Shown here: positions 18,110 to 27,071 of the stretch, piece by piece
Layout: each line of letters opens with the position of its first letter
How positions within the stretch are numbered: the first letter of the stretch is position 1
From: Clostridioides difficile_A
GTDB lineage: Bacteria; Bacillota; Clostridia; Peptostreptococcales; Peptostreptococcaceae
Direction: 5' to 3'
Assembly: GCA_945909635.1 (NCBI GenBank)
Contig: OX246690.1
Coordinates: 4,030,001 to 4,094,000 of the forward strand
DNA length: 64,000 nucleotides
Notes under the pieces: model-generated
Told to the model about the DNA's origin: nothing
Databases searched by the model: none
The model's input: the letters and a program-made list of their open reading frames with translations, nothing else
Made by a program: the position numbers and the translations under genes

Positions 18110-19264
18110 TTATTTTAATTTTTCGATTGCTTGTTTAAAATCATTTATTATGTCATTTGAAGATTCTAATCCTACAGCTATTCTTATTAGATTCTCTCCA
18201 TTCATTTGAACTAATGTATGCTCTTCTCCTAAACTTGTTGCTATTGTTGCAAGTTCTAAAGAGTTCATTAATCTTCTACTAGCTTGGTCTCTTGTCAAAC
18301 CATTGATACCATCTTTTAGTTTAAATGAGACTACTCCTCCACCTAAACCGTTCATCTGAGTTTTACAAAGTTCATATTGAGGATGAGATTTTAGTGCTGG
18401 ATATTTTACTAATTCTACACTTTCTTCCTGCTCTAAAAACTCTGCTACTGCTAATCCATTTTCACAGTGCTTTTTCATTCTCATATCTAACGTTTTCATA
18501 CCTCTTAGAATCATCCATGCACTCATTGGTGGTAAAGATGCTCCTGTAAAACAACATAAACTTGGCCATCTAACTAAATCTATTAATTCTTTTGAACCTG
18601 CTACTGATCCTCCTAAAGTATCTCCATGTCCATTTATAAATTTAGTAAGACTATGTATTACTAAGTCTGCACCTAGATCTATTGGTCTTTGTATAATTGG
18701 TGTACCAAAAGTACTGTCAACTATAGCTAAACTCTTATTTTCATGAGCAATTTCTGCTATTGCTTTTATATCTACTAAATCTAAAGATGGATTTAAAGGA
18801 CTTTCTATATAAACTATCTTAGTGTTTGGTTTCATTGCATCTTTTATATTTTGTGGATTTACTGCATCTACAAATGTAACTTCCACTCCAAATTTAGATA
18901 ATAATTCAGACATAAATAATTTAGTGTGTGAAAATATACCATCTGAACTAACTATATGGTCTCCACTTTTTACTAATGCTAAGATAGTAGATGTTATTGC
19001 TCCCATGCCTGATGTACTAGATATAGCACTTTCTGCATTTTCAAGCATAGCTAATTTAGTCTCTAACTCTGTAAGTGTAGGATTACATTCTCTCGTATAT
19101 ACATATCCCCATGTCATGCATAACTCTTCAAAATGCTCTACTGTTTTTGCTGCAAATGTTGCTGTTTGGCATATTGGTGTAGCTAATGCCCCTGTCGTTG
19201 GGTCTGCACTATGTCCCCAATGTATTATTTTTGTCTCCAAATCTTGATTAATATTATTGCTCAT
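18110..19264 (-). CDS. PLP-dependent Cys/Met metabolism enzyme (methionine gamma-lyase / cystathionine gamma-synthase family)
   Basis: A 384-aa fold-type I PLP enzyme. The PLP lysine lies in DLVIHSLTKFINGHGDTLGG, the phosphate-binding region in SSTSGMGAITST, and the aspartate pairing with the ring nitrogen in AIVDSTFGTP. The loop that in most relatives reads Y-G-G/C-T reads I-F-S-H-T here, so the usual active-site tyrosine is not in its expected place. Substrate choice (methionine, homocysteine, cystathionine or O-acyl-homoserine) therefore cannot be called. It is followed by an MFS transporter and preceded by a 160-nt leader and a MerR-type promoter. Confidence 0.85.
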   Translation of the reverse strand: MSNNINQDLETKIIHWGHSADPTTGALATPICQTATFAAKTVEHFEELCMTWGYVYTRECNPTLTELETKLAMLENAESAISSTSGMGAITSTILALVKSGDHIVSSDGIFSHTKLFMSELLSKFGVEVTFVDAVNPQNIKDAMKPNTKIVYIESPLNPSLDLVDIKAIAEIAHENKSLAIVDSTFGTPIIQRPIDLGADLVIHSLTKFINGHGDTLGGSVAGSKELIDLVRWPSLCCFTGASLPPMSAWMILRGMKTLDMRMKKHCENGLAVAEFLEQEESVELVKYPALKSHPQYELCKTQMNGLGGGVVSFKLKDGINGLTRDQASRRLMNSLELATIATSLGEEHTLVQMNGENLIRIAVGLESSNDIINDFKQAIEKLK

Positions 19265-19418
19265 TTTAATTCCCTCCTGGTTTGACTTATTTATACAACG
19301 TTTTCCCTGCCAAATTTCACCAATTTGACTTAATCTTAATACAAATTTTTTAAGTATACTTTTATATTTGTTATAATTTCTAAAAATCTGACATTTATTT
19401 TGTCTTTTTACAGTTCTA

Positions 19419-19449
19419 ATTATAAACTCTATAGTAACTATAGAGTCAA
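19419..19449 (-). promoter_or_regulatory. MerR-type promoter with operator palindrome in a 19-bp spacer
   Basis: On the minus strand TTGACT (19444-19449), a 19-bp spacer, and TATAAT (19419-19424). The spacer holds a perfect dyad ACTCTATAG-TTA-CTATAGAGT (19426-19446). An over-long spacer filled by a dyad is the hallmark of promoters untwisted by MerR-family activators. It drives the PLP enzyme and MFS genes. A MerR regulator is encoded at 23518-24375 but the link is unproven. Confidence 0.75.
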
Positions 19450-19493
19450 TATGTTTTTGATATTTTTTTTACAATGTTTAAAATATTTAGCAC

Positions 19494-19547
19494 AAAAATA
19501 GGTATACCTTAGAATAACTAATGTCGCTCTAAGATATACCTATTTTT
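19494..19547. terminator. Bidirectional intrinsic terminator in the recombinase-lyase gap
   Basis: Long inverted repeat, AAAAATAGGTATA..CTTAGA on one side and TCTAAG.TATACCTATTTTT on the other, with T5 tails on both strands. It would end leftward transcripts from the recombinase side before the MerR-type promoter. The rest of the 19550-19765 stretch is AT-rich and shows nothing I can name. Confidence 0.7.
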
Positions 19548-19767
19548 ATATTGTATTTTAAATAATTACATAAATCATTAATTTTTTATGTAACACATAA
19601 ATTTTTAAAGATTTATTACCTCTTTATAGATATACTACAGTTAAATATTTTAATATTACTTAATATTTTTAATCAGTCATACCCTGACAATAAAATTATA
19701 TAATATAAAAAATAACTTACAAAAACTTTAAGAATCTTTTATGCATTACAGCTGAAAATAAGATTAG

Positions 19768-19806
19768 TTAGAAGTATAAATATCTTTAGTTTATTTATAC
19801 CTCTAA
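19768..19806. repeat. Inverted repeat just downstream of the serine recombinase gene
   Basis: TTAGAAGTATAAATA pairs with TATTTATACCTCTAA, followed on the plus strand by TTTTTC. It lies 20 bp beyond the recombinase stop. It may be a terminator or an end of the small island. Confidence 0.45.
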
Positions 19807-19828
19807 TTTTTCATAAATTACACCTCTA

Positions 19829-20401
19829 TTATATTGATTTCTTTGCACGAATAAGTGTACTTTTAGAGATGCCAGTCATCTTCACAACCTCTCTATATGG
19901 CTTAGAGTTTAATAAACCTAATGCATATTGTATCTGTTGATTACTGTATTTCTTTGGTCTACCATCTTTAAAATCCTTTTTCTTTCTAGCAAATTCTTTA
20001 CCTAATTGAGTACGCTCTATTATCATATTTCTTTCAAGCTCTGCAACTGCAAGCAATGTAGTTAGAAAGAATTTTCCCATTGAAGTATTTTCTAAGAGTC
20101 CTATGTTTAAAATGTGAACACTCACTTCTTTAGCAAACAATCCCTCTATTAATTGTATTCCTTCTGATGTACTCCTAGCTAGTCTATCTAATTTAGTTGC
20201 AACAAGTAAATCGCCCTTTTTTAAAGATGATATAACTTTTTCAAACTTAGGTCTATTTGTAGTAGTACCTGTATAAGTTTCTTTTATTATCTTAGCATCA
20301 TTATATTTACTCAATATTTCCTGTTGTTGCTGATACAGACTATTGTTATCTGTTTGATTTTTTGTGCTTACACGACAATATCCATATATAATAATAATCA
20401 C
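19829..20401 (-). CDS. Small serine recombinase (resolvase/invertase family)
   Basis: A 190-aa resolvase. The catalytic N-terminal domain has YGYCRVSTKNQ (nucleophilic serine), the EXXXTGTTTNRPKF segment, KLDRLARSTSEGIQLIE and the long dimer helix LLAVAELERNMIIERTQLGKEFAR. The C-terminal DNA-binding HTH is KYSNQQIQYALGLLNSKPYREVVKMTGISKSTLIR. The first in-frame start is GTG at 20401, but the AGGAAG lies directly against it; a better-spaced start would be the ATT codon giving M-I-Y-G-Y, as in most relatives. There is no transposase nearby. A cluster of TGTCAA palindromes lies just upstream. Confidence 0.88.
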   Translation of the reverse strand: MIIIIYGYCRVSTKNQTDNNSLYQQQQEILSKYNDAKIIKETYTGTTTNRPKFEKVISSLKKGDLLVATKLDRLARSTSEGIQLIEGLFAKEVSVHILNIGLLENTSMGKFFLTTLLAVAELERNMIIERTQLGKEFARKKKDFKDGRPKKYSNQQIQYALGLLNSKPYREVVKMTGISKSTLIRAKKSI

Positions 20402-20461
20402 TTCCTAACATAAAGATTTAGTACAGAAGTTGCCTAGAGGCTTGTATCTAATCATCTTTAT

Positions 20462-20549
20462 CCATTTTACTAAAATGGTTTTTTGGTGTCAATACTGTTA
20501 ACTTTTGACACCATAATAATTCCTTTATAATTTGTTTGACTCTGTCAAA
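20462..20549. promoter_or_regulatory. Candidate recombination (res) site: three palindromes between recombinase and DUF1413-like gene
   Basis: Three dyads lie in 88 bp: CCATTTTA-C-TAAAATGG (20462-20478), GGTGTCAA-N12-TTGACACC (20485-20512) and TTTGAC-TCT-GTCAAA (20535-20549). The last two share a TGTCAA half-site. Tn3-type res sites are clusters of dyads beside the resolvase gene with half-sites that begin TGTC. Operators for the flanking genes are the alternative reading. Confidence 0.5.
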
Positions 20550-20600
20550 ATTTACCAATATAATGAAATTAATGAGTTTATACAAATTGGAGGAAATAAT

Positions 20601-20828
20601 ATGAATAGTCTGTTAAAAGAAGCAATAGATGAATTAAAAAACATCAATTGTGGAGAAGTTTTTTTATTAAAAGAATTGTTCAAAGGCTATGAATGGAACA
20701 GGTTGGAGATGAATATCAGATTAAAATTAGGAAAGCTCTTTTTATATGAAGTGGTAAGTAATCCCAATTTGGATGTAGAGGTCATCAATAAAAACTCTGC
20801 TTATCAGCAAATGTATAAAAAAAAATAG
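20601..20828 (+). CDS. Small DUF1413-like protein (75 aa)
   Basis: The start is ATG 20601, preceded by GGAGG at an 8-nt spacing; upstream in-frame codons have no ribosome site. The product begins MNSLLKEAIDELKNINCGEVF and has LKELFKGYEWNRL...RLKLGKLFLYEVVS, which resembles the short DUF1413 family often found on plasmids and integrated elements. Its function is unknown. It is divergent from the serine recombinase and shares the palindrome-rich intergenic region with it. Confidence 0.7.
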   Translation: MNSLLKEAIDELKNINCGEVFLLKELFKGYEWNRLEMNIRLKLGKLFLYEVVSNPNLDVEVINKNSAYQQMYKKK

Positions 20829-21047
20829 TGACTTAAATGTATATAATAATATAAACCTCTTGTGGATTCAAAAGTTAAAACTTTTAATACAAAACAATCG
20901 TGATATTTTAAATATTTATCAATATGTCTAAATTTATATAATTAACACATATAAATAGTACAGTTTAAATCACATTATTTAAGATAGATAAATCTTAACC
21001 CTACTCCAGTATAAATACTAAAATAGGGCTCAGAATTATCTATATTT

Positions 21048-21791
21048 TTATACTATAAAATGTTTCGATTTTCCTCTTGATTGAACATATATATCTGGAG
21101 AAATACAATAGAAACGTGAGTTTATAAAATTGCCGAAATCAGAAAATTTCATCTCAAACTTAGGTATCCCGAAGCTTTCAGGTGCTATTTCATCGACTCC
21201 AAAATAGATAACGATTCCATCATCTGTAAGATAAAAAGCTTGGTCTTCAGGTATAACCAATTCTACATTAGAATAATACATATTTCTATTTTCATTTATT
21301 TGAGACTTTATATAGTCAGTTATTATATTTATATAATCAGTCCCATCTCTAAAAATATCACCAATTAAAAGTTCTTTTCCAGTTGTCAAATCTATGTTGT
21401 AATTATTCAATGTATTATATTTAGGTCCAGCATTATTAGCAAATCCCATAAGGCTTAATATCATACTTAGTACATAATTTTTATTAAAAGTAACTGCATA
21501 ACTAGTTGATACCCAGTAACTTTGTTTTGGAAGTGAATTTTGAGAAGCTGCATTATTATACTCTTGTTCTTCTTCCTTTAAGCCATTTTTAAAATTGTTT
21601 ACAGTCATTCTTACAGCGTTGTTTATATTATTTAAAATAGCTGGATTTACGAAAGTAGATTGATTTCTGATATTGTATATAATCGGATACTTTACATCAT
21701 AAGAAAAATACTTACTTCTTTCAAAGTCTTCATTAAATTGCACATATAATATATTATATGTACAAGTATTTGTAGATTGATTATTTTCCAT
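21048..21791 (-). CDS. DUF3298 domain protein
   Basis: A 247-aa soluble protein. The first half resembles the DUF4163 part and the second half DUF3298, seen in YNIDLTTGKELLIGDIFRDGTDYINIITDYIKSQI and PEDQAFYLTDDGIVIYFGVDEIAPESFGIPKFEMKFSDF. These domains occur together in RsiV-type anti-sigma factors and in PdaC, but here there is no membrane segment or catalytic domain. It is monocistronic with an AAAGGGGGAGG ribosome site. Role unknown. Confidence 0.8.
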   Translation of the reverse strand: MENNQSTNTCTYNILYVQFNEDFERSKYFSYDVKYPIIYNIRNQSTFVNPAILNNINNAVRMTVNNFKNGLKEEEQEYNNAASQNSLPKQSYWVSTSYAVTFNKNYVLSMILSLMGFANNAGPKYNTLNNYNIDLTTGKELLIGDIFRDGTDYINIITDYIKSQINENRNMYYSNVELVIPEDQAFYLTDDGIVIYFGVDEIAPESFGIPKFEMKFSDFGNFINSRFYCISPDIYVQSRGKSKHFIV

Positions 21792-21917
21792 TAAAATCCT
21801 CCCCCTTTTATTAAAAAAATCAGATACAATATAATATGCTTAAAACAGTAATAATGTTAATAGTAAATGTAAAGAATAGAAAGTATCTAAAACAGCAAAA
21901 AATGACTAATTTTGTGG

Positions 21918-21923
21918 TATAAT
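21918..21923 (+). promoter_or_regulatory. Candidate extended -10 promoter of the methyltransferase operon
   Basis: TGGTATAAT (TATAAT at 21918-21923) lies 36 bp before the methyltransferase ATG. No good -35 is visible; the TG-N extension may compensate. Confidence 0.4.
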
Positions 21924-21959
21924 ACATAGGATTGAGAGTTATTTTATAGGAGGAAAGAT

Positions 21960-22832
21960 ATGTTATTATTAGCAGATAAATGGAAAGATTATGAACTTAT
22001 AGATATGGGAAATGGAGAAAAATTAGAACGTTGGGGTAATTATGTACTTAGAAGGCCAGACCCACAAGTTGTATGGCCAATGGAATCTGAATGGGCATTA
22101 TGGAAAAACCCTCATGGACATTATCATAGAAGTAATAAAGGTGGGGGGCAATGGGAACACAAAAAAAGATACCCTGAACAATGGACTATAAATTATAAAA
22201 ATTTAAAGTTTCACATTAAACCAACTGGATTTAAACATACTGGATTATTTCCAGAACAAGCAGCCAATTGGGATTGGATGATAGACAAAATAAAGAAAGC
22301 TGACAGACCTATAAAAGTATTAAATCTATTTGCATATACAGGTGGGGCTACAGTAGCTTGTGCATCTGCTGGTGCAGAAGTATGCCATGTTGACGCAGCA
22401 AAAGGTATGGTTAATTGGGCAAAAGAAAATATAGAGTTATCTGGTCTTAAAAATCAAACAGTAAGATTTATAGTGGATGATGTTGTAAAGTTTGTTGAAA
22501 GAGAAATAAGAAGAGGGAAAAAATATGATGCGATAATAATGGACCCACCTTCTTATGGAAGAGGTCCTAAAGGAGAAGTATGGCAAATAGAAGAAAAATT
22601 ATATAGTTTTGTAGACTTATGTATGGGAGTTTTATCAGATGACCCATTATTTTTCTTGATTAATTCTTATACAACAGGCTTTTCTTCAATAGTTCTTGAA
22701 AATGTACTATCTACAACAATAGGCAAAAAAGCAAATGCAGGAGATATATATGGTGGAGAATTAGGAATACCAGCTTCTAGAGATGGTAAGATACTTCCTT
22801 GTGGTATATTTGGAAGATGGGAGAAAAAGTAA
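21960..22832 (+). CDS. Class I SAM-dependent methyltransferase, RlmI/RlmK-like (probable 23S rRNA methylase)
   Basis: A 290-aa Rossmann methyltransferase. The SAM-binding motif I is LNLFAYTGGATVACASAGAEVCHVD, and the catalytic-type motif IV is IIMDPPSYGRGPKGE, as in the RlmI/YccW family of C5-cytosine rRNA methylases. The N-terminal part (WGNYVLRRPDPQVVWP) replaces the PUA domain of the longer E. coli enzyme. The stop codon overlaps the start of a pseudouridine synthase gene, so the two RNA-modifying enzymes are coupled. The exact target base is unknown. Confidence 0.85.
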   Translation: MLLLADKWKDYELIDMGNGEKLERWGNYVLRRPDPQVVWPMESEWALWKNPHGHYHRSNKGGGQWEHKKRYPEQWTINYKNLKFHIKPTGFKHTGLFPEQAANWDWMIDKIKKADRPIKVLNLFAYTGGATVACASAGAEVCHVDAAKGMVNWAKENIELSGLKNQTVRFIVDDVVKFVEREIRRGKKYDAIIMDPPSYGRGPKGEVWQIEEKLYSFVDLCMGVLSDDPLFFLINSYTTGFSSIVLENVLSTTIGKKANAGDIYGGELGIPASRDGKILPCGIFGRWEKK

Positions 22833-23497
22833 TGATAAGAGTCATATATGAAGATAACCATTTACTCGTTGTAGAAAAACCAGTTAATATATTATCTCAA
22901 GGAGATGATACTAATGATAAAGATATGGTAAATCTTTTAAAAGACTATGTGAAAAAAAAGTATAACAAACCTGGAAATGTATATATTGGTTTAATACATA
23001 GATTAGATAGACCAGTAGGTGGAGTTATGGTTTTTGCAAAGACATCAAAAGCAGCATCAAGATTGTCTGAACAAGTAAGAAATAAGACCTTTAATAAAAC
23101 TTATCTCGCTATTATACATGGCAATATGAAATCTGGTAAAGATACATTAAAAGATTTTTTATATAAGAATAAAAAGACTAATATGGTAACTGTAGTGAAA
23201 AAAAATCATAAAGATGCCAAAGAAGCTGAACTTGACTATAAGATATTAAACTTTAAAGAAAACCTAAGCTTGGTTCAAGTAAACTTGAAAACTGGTCGTT
23301 CTCATCAAATAAGAGTTCAATTTTCAAGCAGAAAACATCCATTATATGGAGACCAAAGGTATGGTAAAGAAATAAATAAAGTTGGACAACAAATAGCTCT
23401 TTGGTCTAATAAAATAGAACTCTACCATCCTACTACAAAAGAAAAAATGGAATTTACATGTAATACGCCTGATAAATATCCATGGAATATATTTTAA
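22832..23497 (+). CDS. RluA-family pseudouridine synthase
   Basis: A 221-aa enzyme that isomerises uridine in rRNA or tRNA. The motif around the catalytic aspartate is LIHRLDRPVGGVMVFAKTSKAA, and the C-terminal TGRSHQIRVQFSSRKHPLYGDQRYG is also diagnostic. No S4 domain is present, so it is a short RluA-type protein. ATG 22832 shares its A with the preceding stop (TAATG) and has a GGGAG site; an in-frame start at 22799 has no such site. Coupled to the methyltransferase upstream. Confidence 0.92.
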   Translation: MIRVIYEDNHLLVVEKPVNILSQGDDTNDKDMVNLLKDYVKKKYNKPGNVYIGLIHRLDRPVGGVMVFAKTSKAASRLSEQVRNKTFNKTYLAIIHGNMKSGKDTLKDFLYKNKKTNMVTVVKKNHKDAKEAELDYKILNFKENLSLVQVNLKTGRSHQIRVQFSSRKHPLYGDQRYGKEINKVGQQIALWSNKIELYHPTTKEKMEFTCNTPDKYPWNIF

Positions 23498-23517
23498 ATC
23501 TCAAATGAGGTGATTGT

Positions 23518-24375
23518 ATGAGTAAAAAGTTTTCAATAGGAGAGATGTCAAAGCTTCATAAAATAAGTATACAGACACTAAGATACTATGACCAAATAGA
23601 CTTATTTAAACCTGTTCATGTTGATCAAGAAAGCAATTACAGATATTACTCAATTGACCAATTTTCACAATTAGATATTATAAAATACTTAAAATATCTA
23701 GGTATGCCTTTAAAGGAAATTAAATCAAAACTTGATGAAAATAATGAAGAAATTCTAAAACTGCTAACTAATAAAATTAATATAGTGGACGAGAAAATTA
23801 AAGAATTAGAACTTATAAAAAAAGTGCTAAGTACTAAGAAAGAAACAATGGAAAAAGGTATGAAAGTAGATGATGTTAATAAAATAGTTAGAAAACATAT
23901 TCCAAGAAGAAGTATATTATCTATAGAATATGAAGAAGGGTTAAGTAGTGAAGAAACTATGGAACTTTCAAGAAGACAAATAGCGAATATATTAGAAGAT
24001 AATATATCTGTATTTTATGGTGGCGTAAGTGGGCTTGTATCTATAGATAAATTTTTAAAGGAAGATAAAGTCATTTATGACAATAGCTTTGTTACAGTTG
24101 AAAGAGATTTATTTGATACAAAATCGCAAAAATATATAACAGAAATTTCAGCTGGCGATTTCATCTGTATGACCTATAAGGGACCTTACAAAGAAAATTA
24201 TACTGCTTTTAAGAAATTAGTTGATTATGTTGAGTATAAAAGAATACCTATTGAAAATTATATATATGAAATACCTATAATAGACCCTTTATCTACAAAC
24301 AATGAAGAAGAACTTCTAACTGAAATTCAGATACAAGTTAAAAAGAGAGAAATTGACTTAAGATGTCTAGTTTAA
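23518..24375 (+). CDS. MerR-family transcriptional activator with GyrI-like effector-binding domain
   Basis: A 285-aa regulator of the BmrR/TipA type. The winged-helix N-terminus is FSIGEMSKLHKISIQTLRYYDQIDLFKP, followed by a coiled-coil dimer helix (about residues 80-120) and a C-terminal effector domain (about 130-285) with ISAGDFICMTYKGPYKENY typical of the GyrI-like multidrug-binding fold. ATG follows GAGGTG. It is 20 bp after the pseudouridine synthase gene. Its targets are unknown; a MerR-type promoter exists at 19419-19449 in this window. Confidence 0.92.
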   Translation: MSKKFSIGEMSKLHKISIQTLRYYDQIDLFKPVHVDQESNYRYYSIDQFSQLDIIKYLKYLGMPLKEIKSKLDENNEEILKLLTNKINIVDEKIKELELIKKVLSTKKETMEKGMKVDDVNKIVRKHIPRRSILSIEYEEGLSSEETMELSRRQIANILEDNISVFYGGVSGLVSIDKFLKEDKVIYDNSFVTVERDLFDTKSQKYITEISAGDFICMTYKGPYKENYTAFKKLVDYVEYKRIPIENYIYEIPIIDPLSTNNEEELLTEIQIQVKKREIDLRCLV

Positions 24376-24402
24376 TTGACTTTTCTCAGTAAATTTTTTA
24401 AG

Positions 24403-24447
24403 AAAATAGGAGGGGATGTAGCTAACGCCAATTCCCTCCTATTTTTA
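24403..24447. terminator. Bidirectional terminator between convergent MerR and ABC permease genes
   Basis: Perfect 12-bp stem AAAATAGGAGGG / CCCTCCTATTTT, a 19-nt loop, and T-rich tails on both strands. Confidence 0.9.
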
Positions 24448-24521
24448 GTATAAATTACTATTCTTTTATTATGTGCCATCTCTTAGAATTATTTTTTTAT
24501 AAAATTAACATATATCTTAAA

Positions 24522-27071
24522 TTAAGCCATATCATCTCGCAGTGCATCGATAATATTTTCTTTTTTTATCTTATTAGTAGTATACAACATTGTAATGAAT
24601 ATGATAAAGAGAACGCCAAACACACTTATTCCGATACTTACCCATGGAAACATAAAGTTAATATCATCTGCTACCATTCCTTTATGAATTAACCAGGAAG
24701 AAATTACTGCTATAGGTAGCCCAAATAGAAGAGCCCTCATACCATAAAATATACACTCAAAATTCATCATTTTTTGGAAATCACGCTCAGACATTCCAAT
24801 AGAACGAAGCATGGCAAGCTCTCTACGACGCAACTTGATATTCGTAGAAATTGTATTGAAAACATTAGCAACAGAAATAAGTGAAATCATAATGATGAAA
24901 GTATAGGCGAATACGTTGACAATGAAGATGTAATTACGATTATCGTCCATCATTCCATACATATTGTAGAGATTATGCTCAACTGTAACGCCCTCACTCT
25001 CAATAATCTTTTCCATTTCTGCAACTGACTGAGTTGGATTTTTTGATTGAAATCCCATACTCTTGATTCCTGTAGAAACATCAAGAGCCTCAAACTTATA
25101 TTTGACTGAATAAGGAGCTAGTATTCTGAAGTTTACTTGCTTATTCTTAGAATTTCTTGCACTTGGAGGAGAATCAGGTGGCACTATTTTTACAAATGTA
25201 ATGTTTACATTTTGCTTTTCAACATTATCCAAATTACCATCAGTTTCAGAGGTAAGATTAACATTCATAGAGGAGTTTGTAAAAATATCAATAGTATGGT
25301 CATCCTCAACAGCCATAGAAACAGCAAGCATCTTTGCATTTTCTCCAGTATATTCTTTTGTGTTTAAGCCAAGACCTTTGATAATATTCAGATAAGTACT
25401 GTCATCAAGAAATTGCATATCTACTGGTAAATTGACTGTTTCATTTGTTGCATGCATATTTTCATGTTGTAAGTAATTTTCTGTAAGCTTACTTCCTTTA
25501 ACGATACATGAATAAGTAATCATTTCTTGATACAAACCTTCGTAAACACCATTAGCACTCTTCATCTTATCATATAGCTTTAGCATTTCACTGTCACTCA
25601 TGCCTTGTGTGGAAAAGATAATGTCATGGTCAGTAACCTCTGATTTCTGGCTTGACATCTGTTTTAAATCTCCTACTAAAGCACTAGTCGATATAAATAA
25701 CACTATACTGAGAGCTAATGATAAAACTATACTGCGATAGCGTTTCTTATTTCTTTTAAAATTTTTCAGAGCGAGAGTTCCCTCCAAACCATAAATGCGT
25801 TGTGAAAGATTTGATGTCTTCACAGCTTTAGATTCGACTTTTACTTCATTAGTCTGGCGTATACACTCCATCACTGGTGTATTAGCTGCCTTTCTGGCCG
25901 GAATATAAGCTGAGATTAAGATAGTAACCATACTAACCACTACTGCAACAATAATTGCGAGAATAGATAAAGTCAAGGTCAGAGGGACGTTAGTATATAG
26001 AACATTTGCAAAGTTTTTGGAAATAACAGAAATCACAAGCTTAATACTGAGTATTCCAACTGCGACACCAATTGGTATCCCAACAGTACCAATACAAAAT
26101 CCCTCAAACAACACTGAATTCCGTAACTGCTTTGCTGTAGCTCCAACAGATGAAAGGATTCCAAACTGTTGTGTTCGTTCATTCAACGACATATTAAACG
26201 AATTATAGATTAGAAAAATCGAGCCAATCATTATGATAGCAAGCACAATCCCACCAACCGAATATAAAAACACATTGAATAGCTTGTTGTCAGAAGCTCC
26301 CATGAAACGTAACACGTTATCATTGAAAACATAAGCACGTTCTCCAGTGCTACTTACATAAGAATGAGCTTTACGAGGATTTTTCAATGTGGCAAACAAG
26401 CTAAAACTATCCCCTTTGAATTGTGCATCAGCTTTAGTTATCAAGGTATATCCTGGTGCAGAAGATTCCTCAAAGATAGGCTTTCGACATATACCAACAA
26501 CTTTATATGTCCTCTTATCTTGTGATACAAGAGTTTCCCCTCCAGCAGTGTATAAATCACCTTGACCAAGCCTCTCATTTACATCATTTATACGTCTACC
26601 TATATCTAATGAAACAGTGTCGCCTACTGCGAATTTGACACCACTATCTGTTGCAACTTTACTGGAAACAAGAATCTCTCCACTGTTTTTAGGCAATCTT
26701 CCTGAAATCAAATCTATAGGCACAGTATCAAAGGTTTCTTTGTTGAATCCAGCTATAAAAAGATATGGCTTATCTGGATTTCTGTTGCCACTAAGTGTTG
26801 CATAGCCGATATTTTCAAATACTGTGGTATTTGTAACTTCATCATTACCTGCCTGTTTCTGGATGAAAGATGAATCAACATCTAAAAACTCAACATGCCA
26901 ATCACCATACTTCGAAATAGCACCTTTTGTCAAATAGTCTATCAAAGAAACTCCAAATGTTGTGACTGCCGTAATCATGGCAGCAGATAGTACGACCCCT
27001 ATAATTGTTACAAGAGTTCGTGTACGATTTTTTTTCATACCTTGCAGTGCAACTTTGTTGAAAATGTTCAT
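24522..27071 (-). CDS. ABC transporter permease, double FtsX domain
   Basis: An 849-aa permease with an N-terminal helix (about 19-40), a large external domain, three helices around 265-395 (first FtsX domain), a helix near 445, a second external domain and three helices at about 730-840 (second FtsX domain). This is the MacB/FtsX layout of Firmicute exporters that handle antimicrobial peptides, lipids or lipoproteins rather than classical importers. It overlaps the ATPase gene by 4 bp (ATGA). Composition is visibly richer in G+C than the flanks, as for the whole four-gene block. Confidence 0.9.
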   Translation of the reverse strand: MNIFNKVALQGMKKNRTRTLVTIIGVVLSAAMITAVTTFGVSLIDYLTKGAISKYGDWHVEFLDVDSSFIQKQAGNDEVTNTTVFENIGYATLSGNRNPDKPYLFIAGFNKETFDTVPIDLISGRLPKNSGEILVSSKVATDSGVKFAVGDTVSLDIGRRINDVNERLGQGDLYTAGGETLVSQDKRTYKVVGICRKPIFEESSAPGYTLITKADAQFKGDSFSLFATLKNPRKAHSYVSSTGERAYVFNDNVLRFMGASDNKLFNVFLYSVGGIVLAIIMIGSIFLIYNSFNMSLNERTQQFGILSSVGATAKQLRNSVLFEGFCIGTVGIPIGVAVGILSIKLVISVISKNFANVLYTNVPLTLTLSILAIIVAVVVSMVTILISAYIPARKAANTPVMECIRQTNEVKVESKAVKTSNLSQRIYGLEGTLALKNFKRNKKRYRSIVLSLALSIVLFISTSALVGDLKQMSSQKSEVTDHDIIFSTQGMSDSEMLKLYDKMKSANGVYEGLYQEMITYSCIVKGSKLTENYLQHENMHATNETVNLPVDMQFLDDSTYLNIIKGLGLNTKEYTGENAKMLAVSMAVEDDHTIDIFTNSSMNVNLTSETDGNLDNVEKQNVNITFVKIVPPDSPPSARNSKNKQVNFRILAPYSVKYKFEALDVSTGIKSMGFQSKNPTQSVAEMEKIIESEGVTVEHNLYNMYGMMDDNRNYIFIVNVFAYTFIIMISLISVANVFNTISTNIKLRRRELAMLRSIGMSERDFQKMMNFECIFYGMRALLFGLPIAVISSWLIHKGMVADDINFMFPWVSIGISVFGVLFIIFITMLYTTNKIKKENIIDALRDDMA

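Noticed and set aside
19829..20401. Recombinase as part of a complete transposon or integrative element
   Set aside because: No transposase, relaxase, conjugation or cargo genes flank it, and no long terminal repeats are visible.
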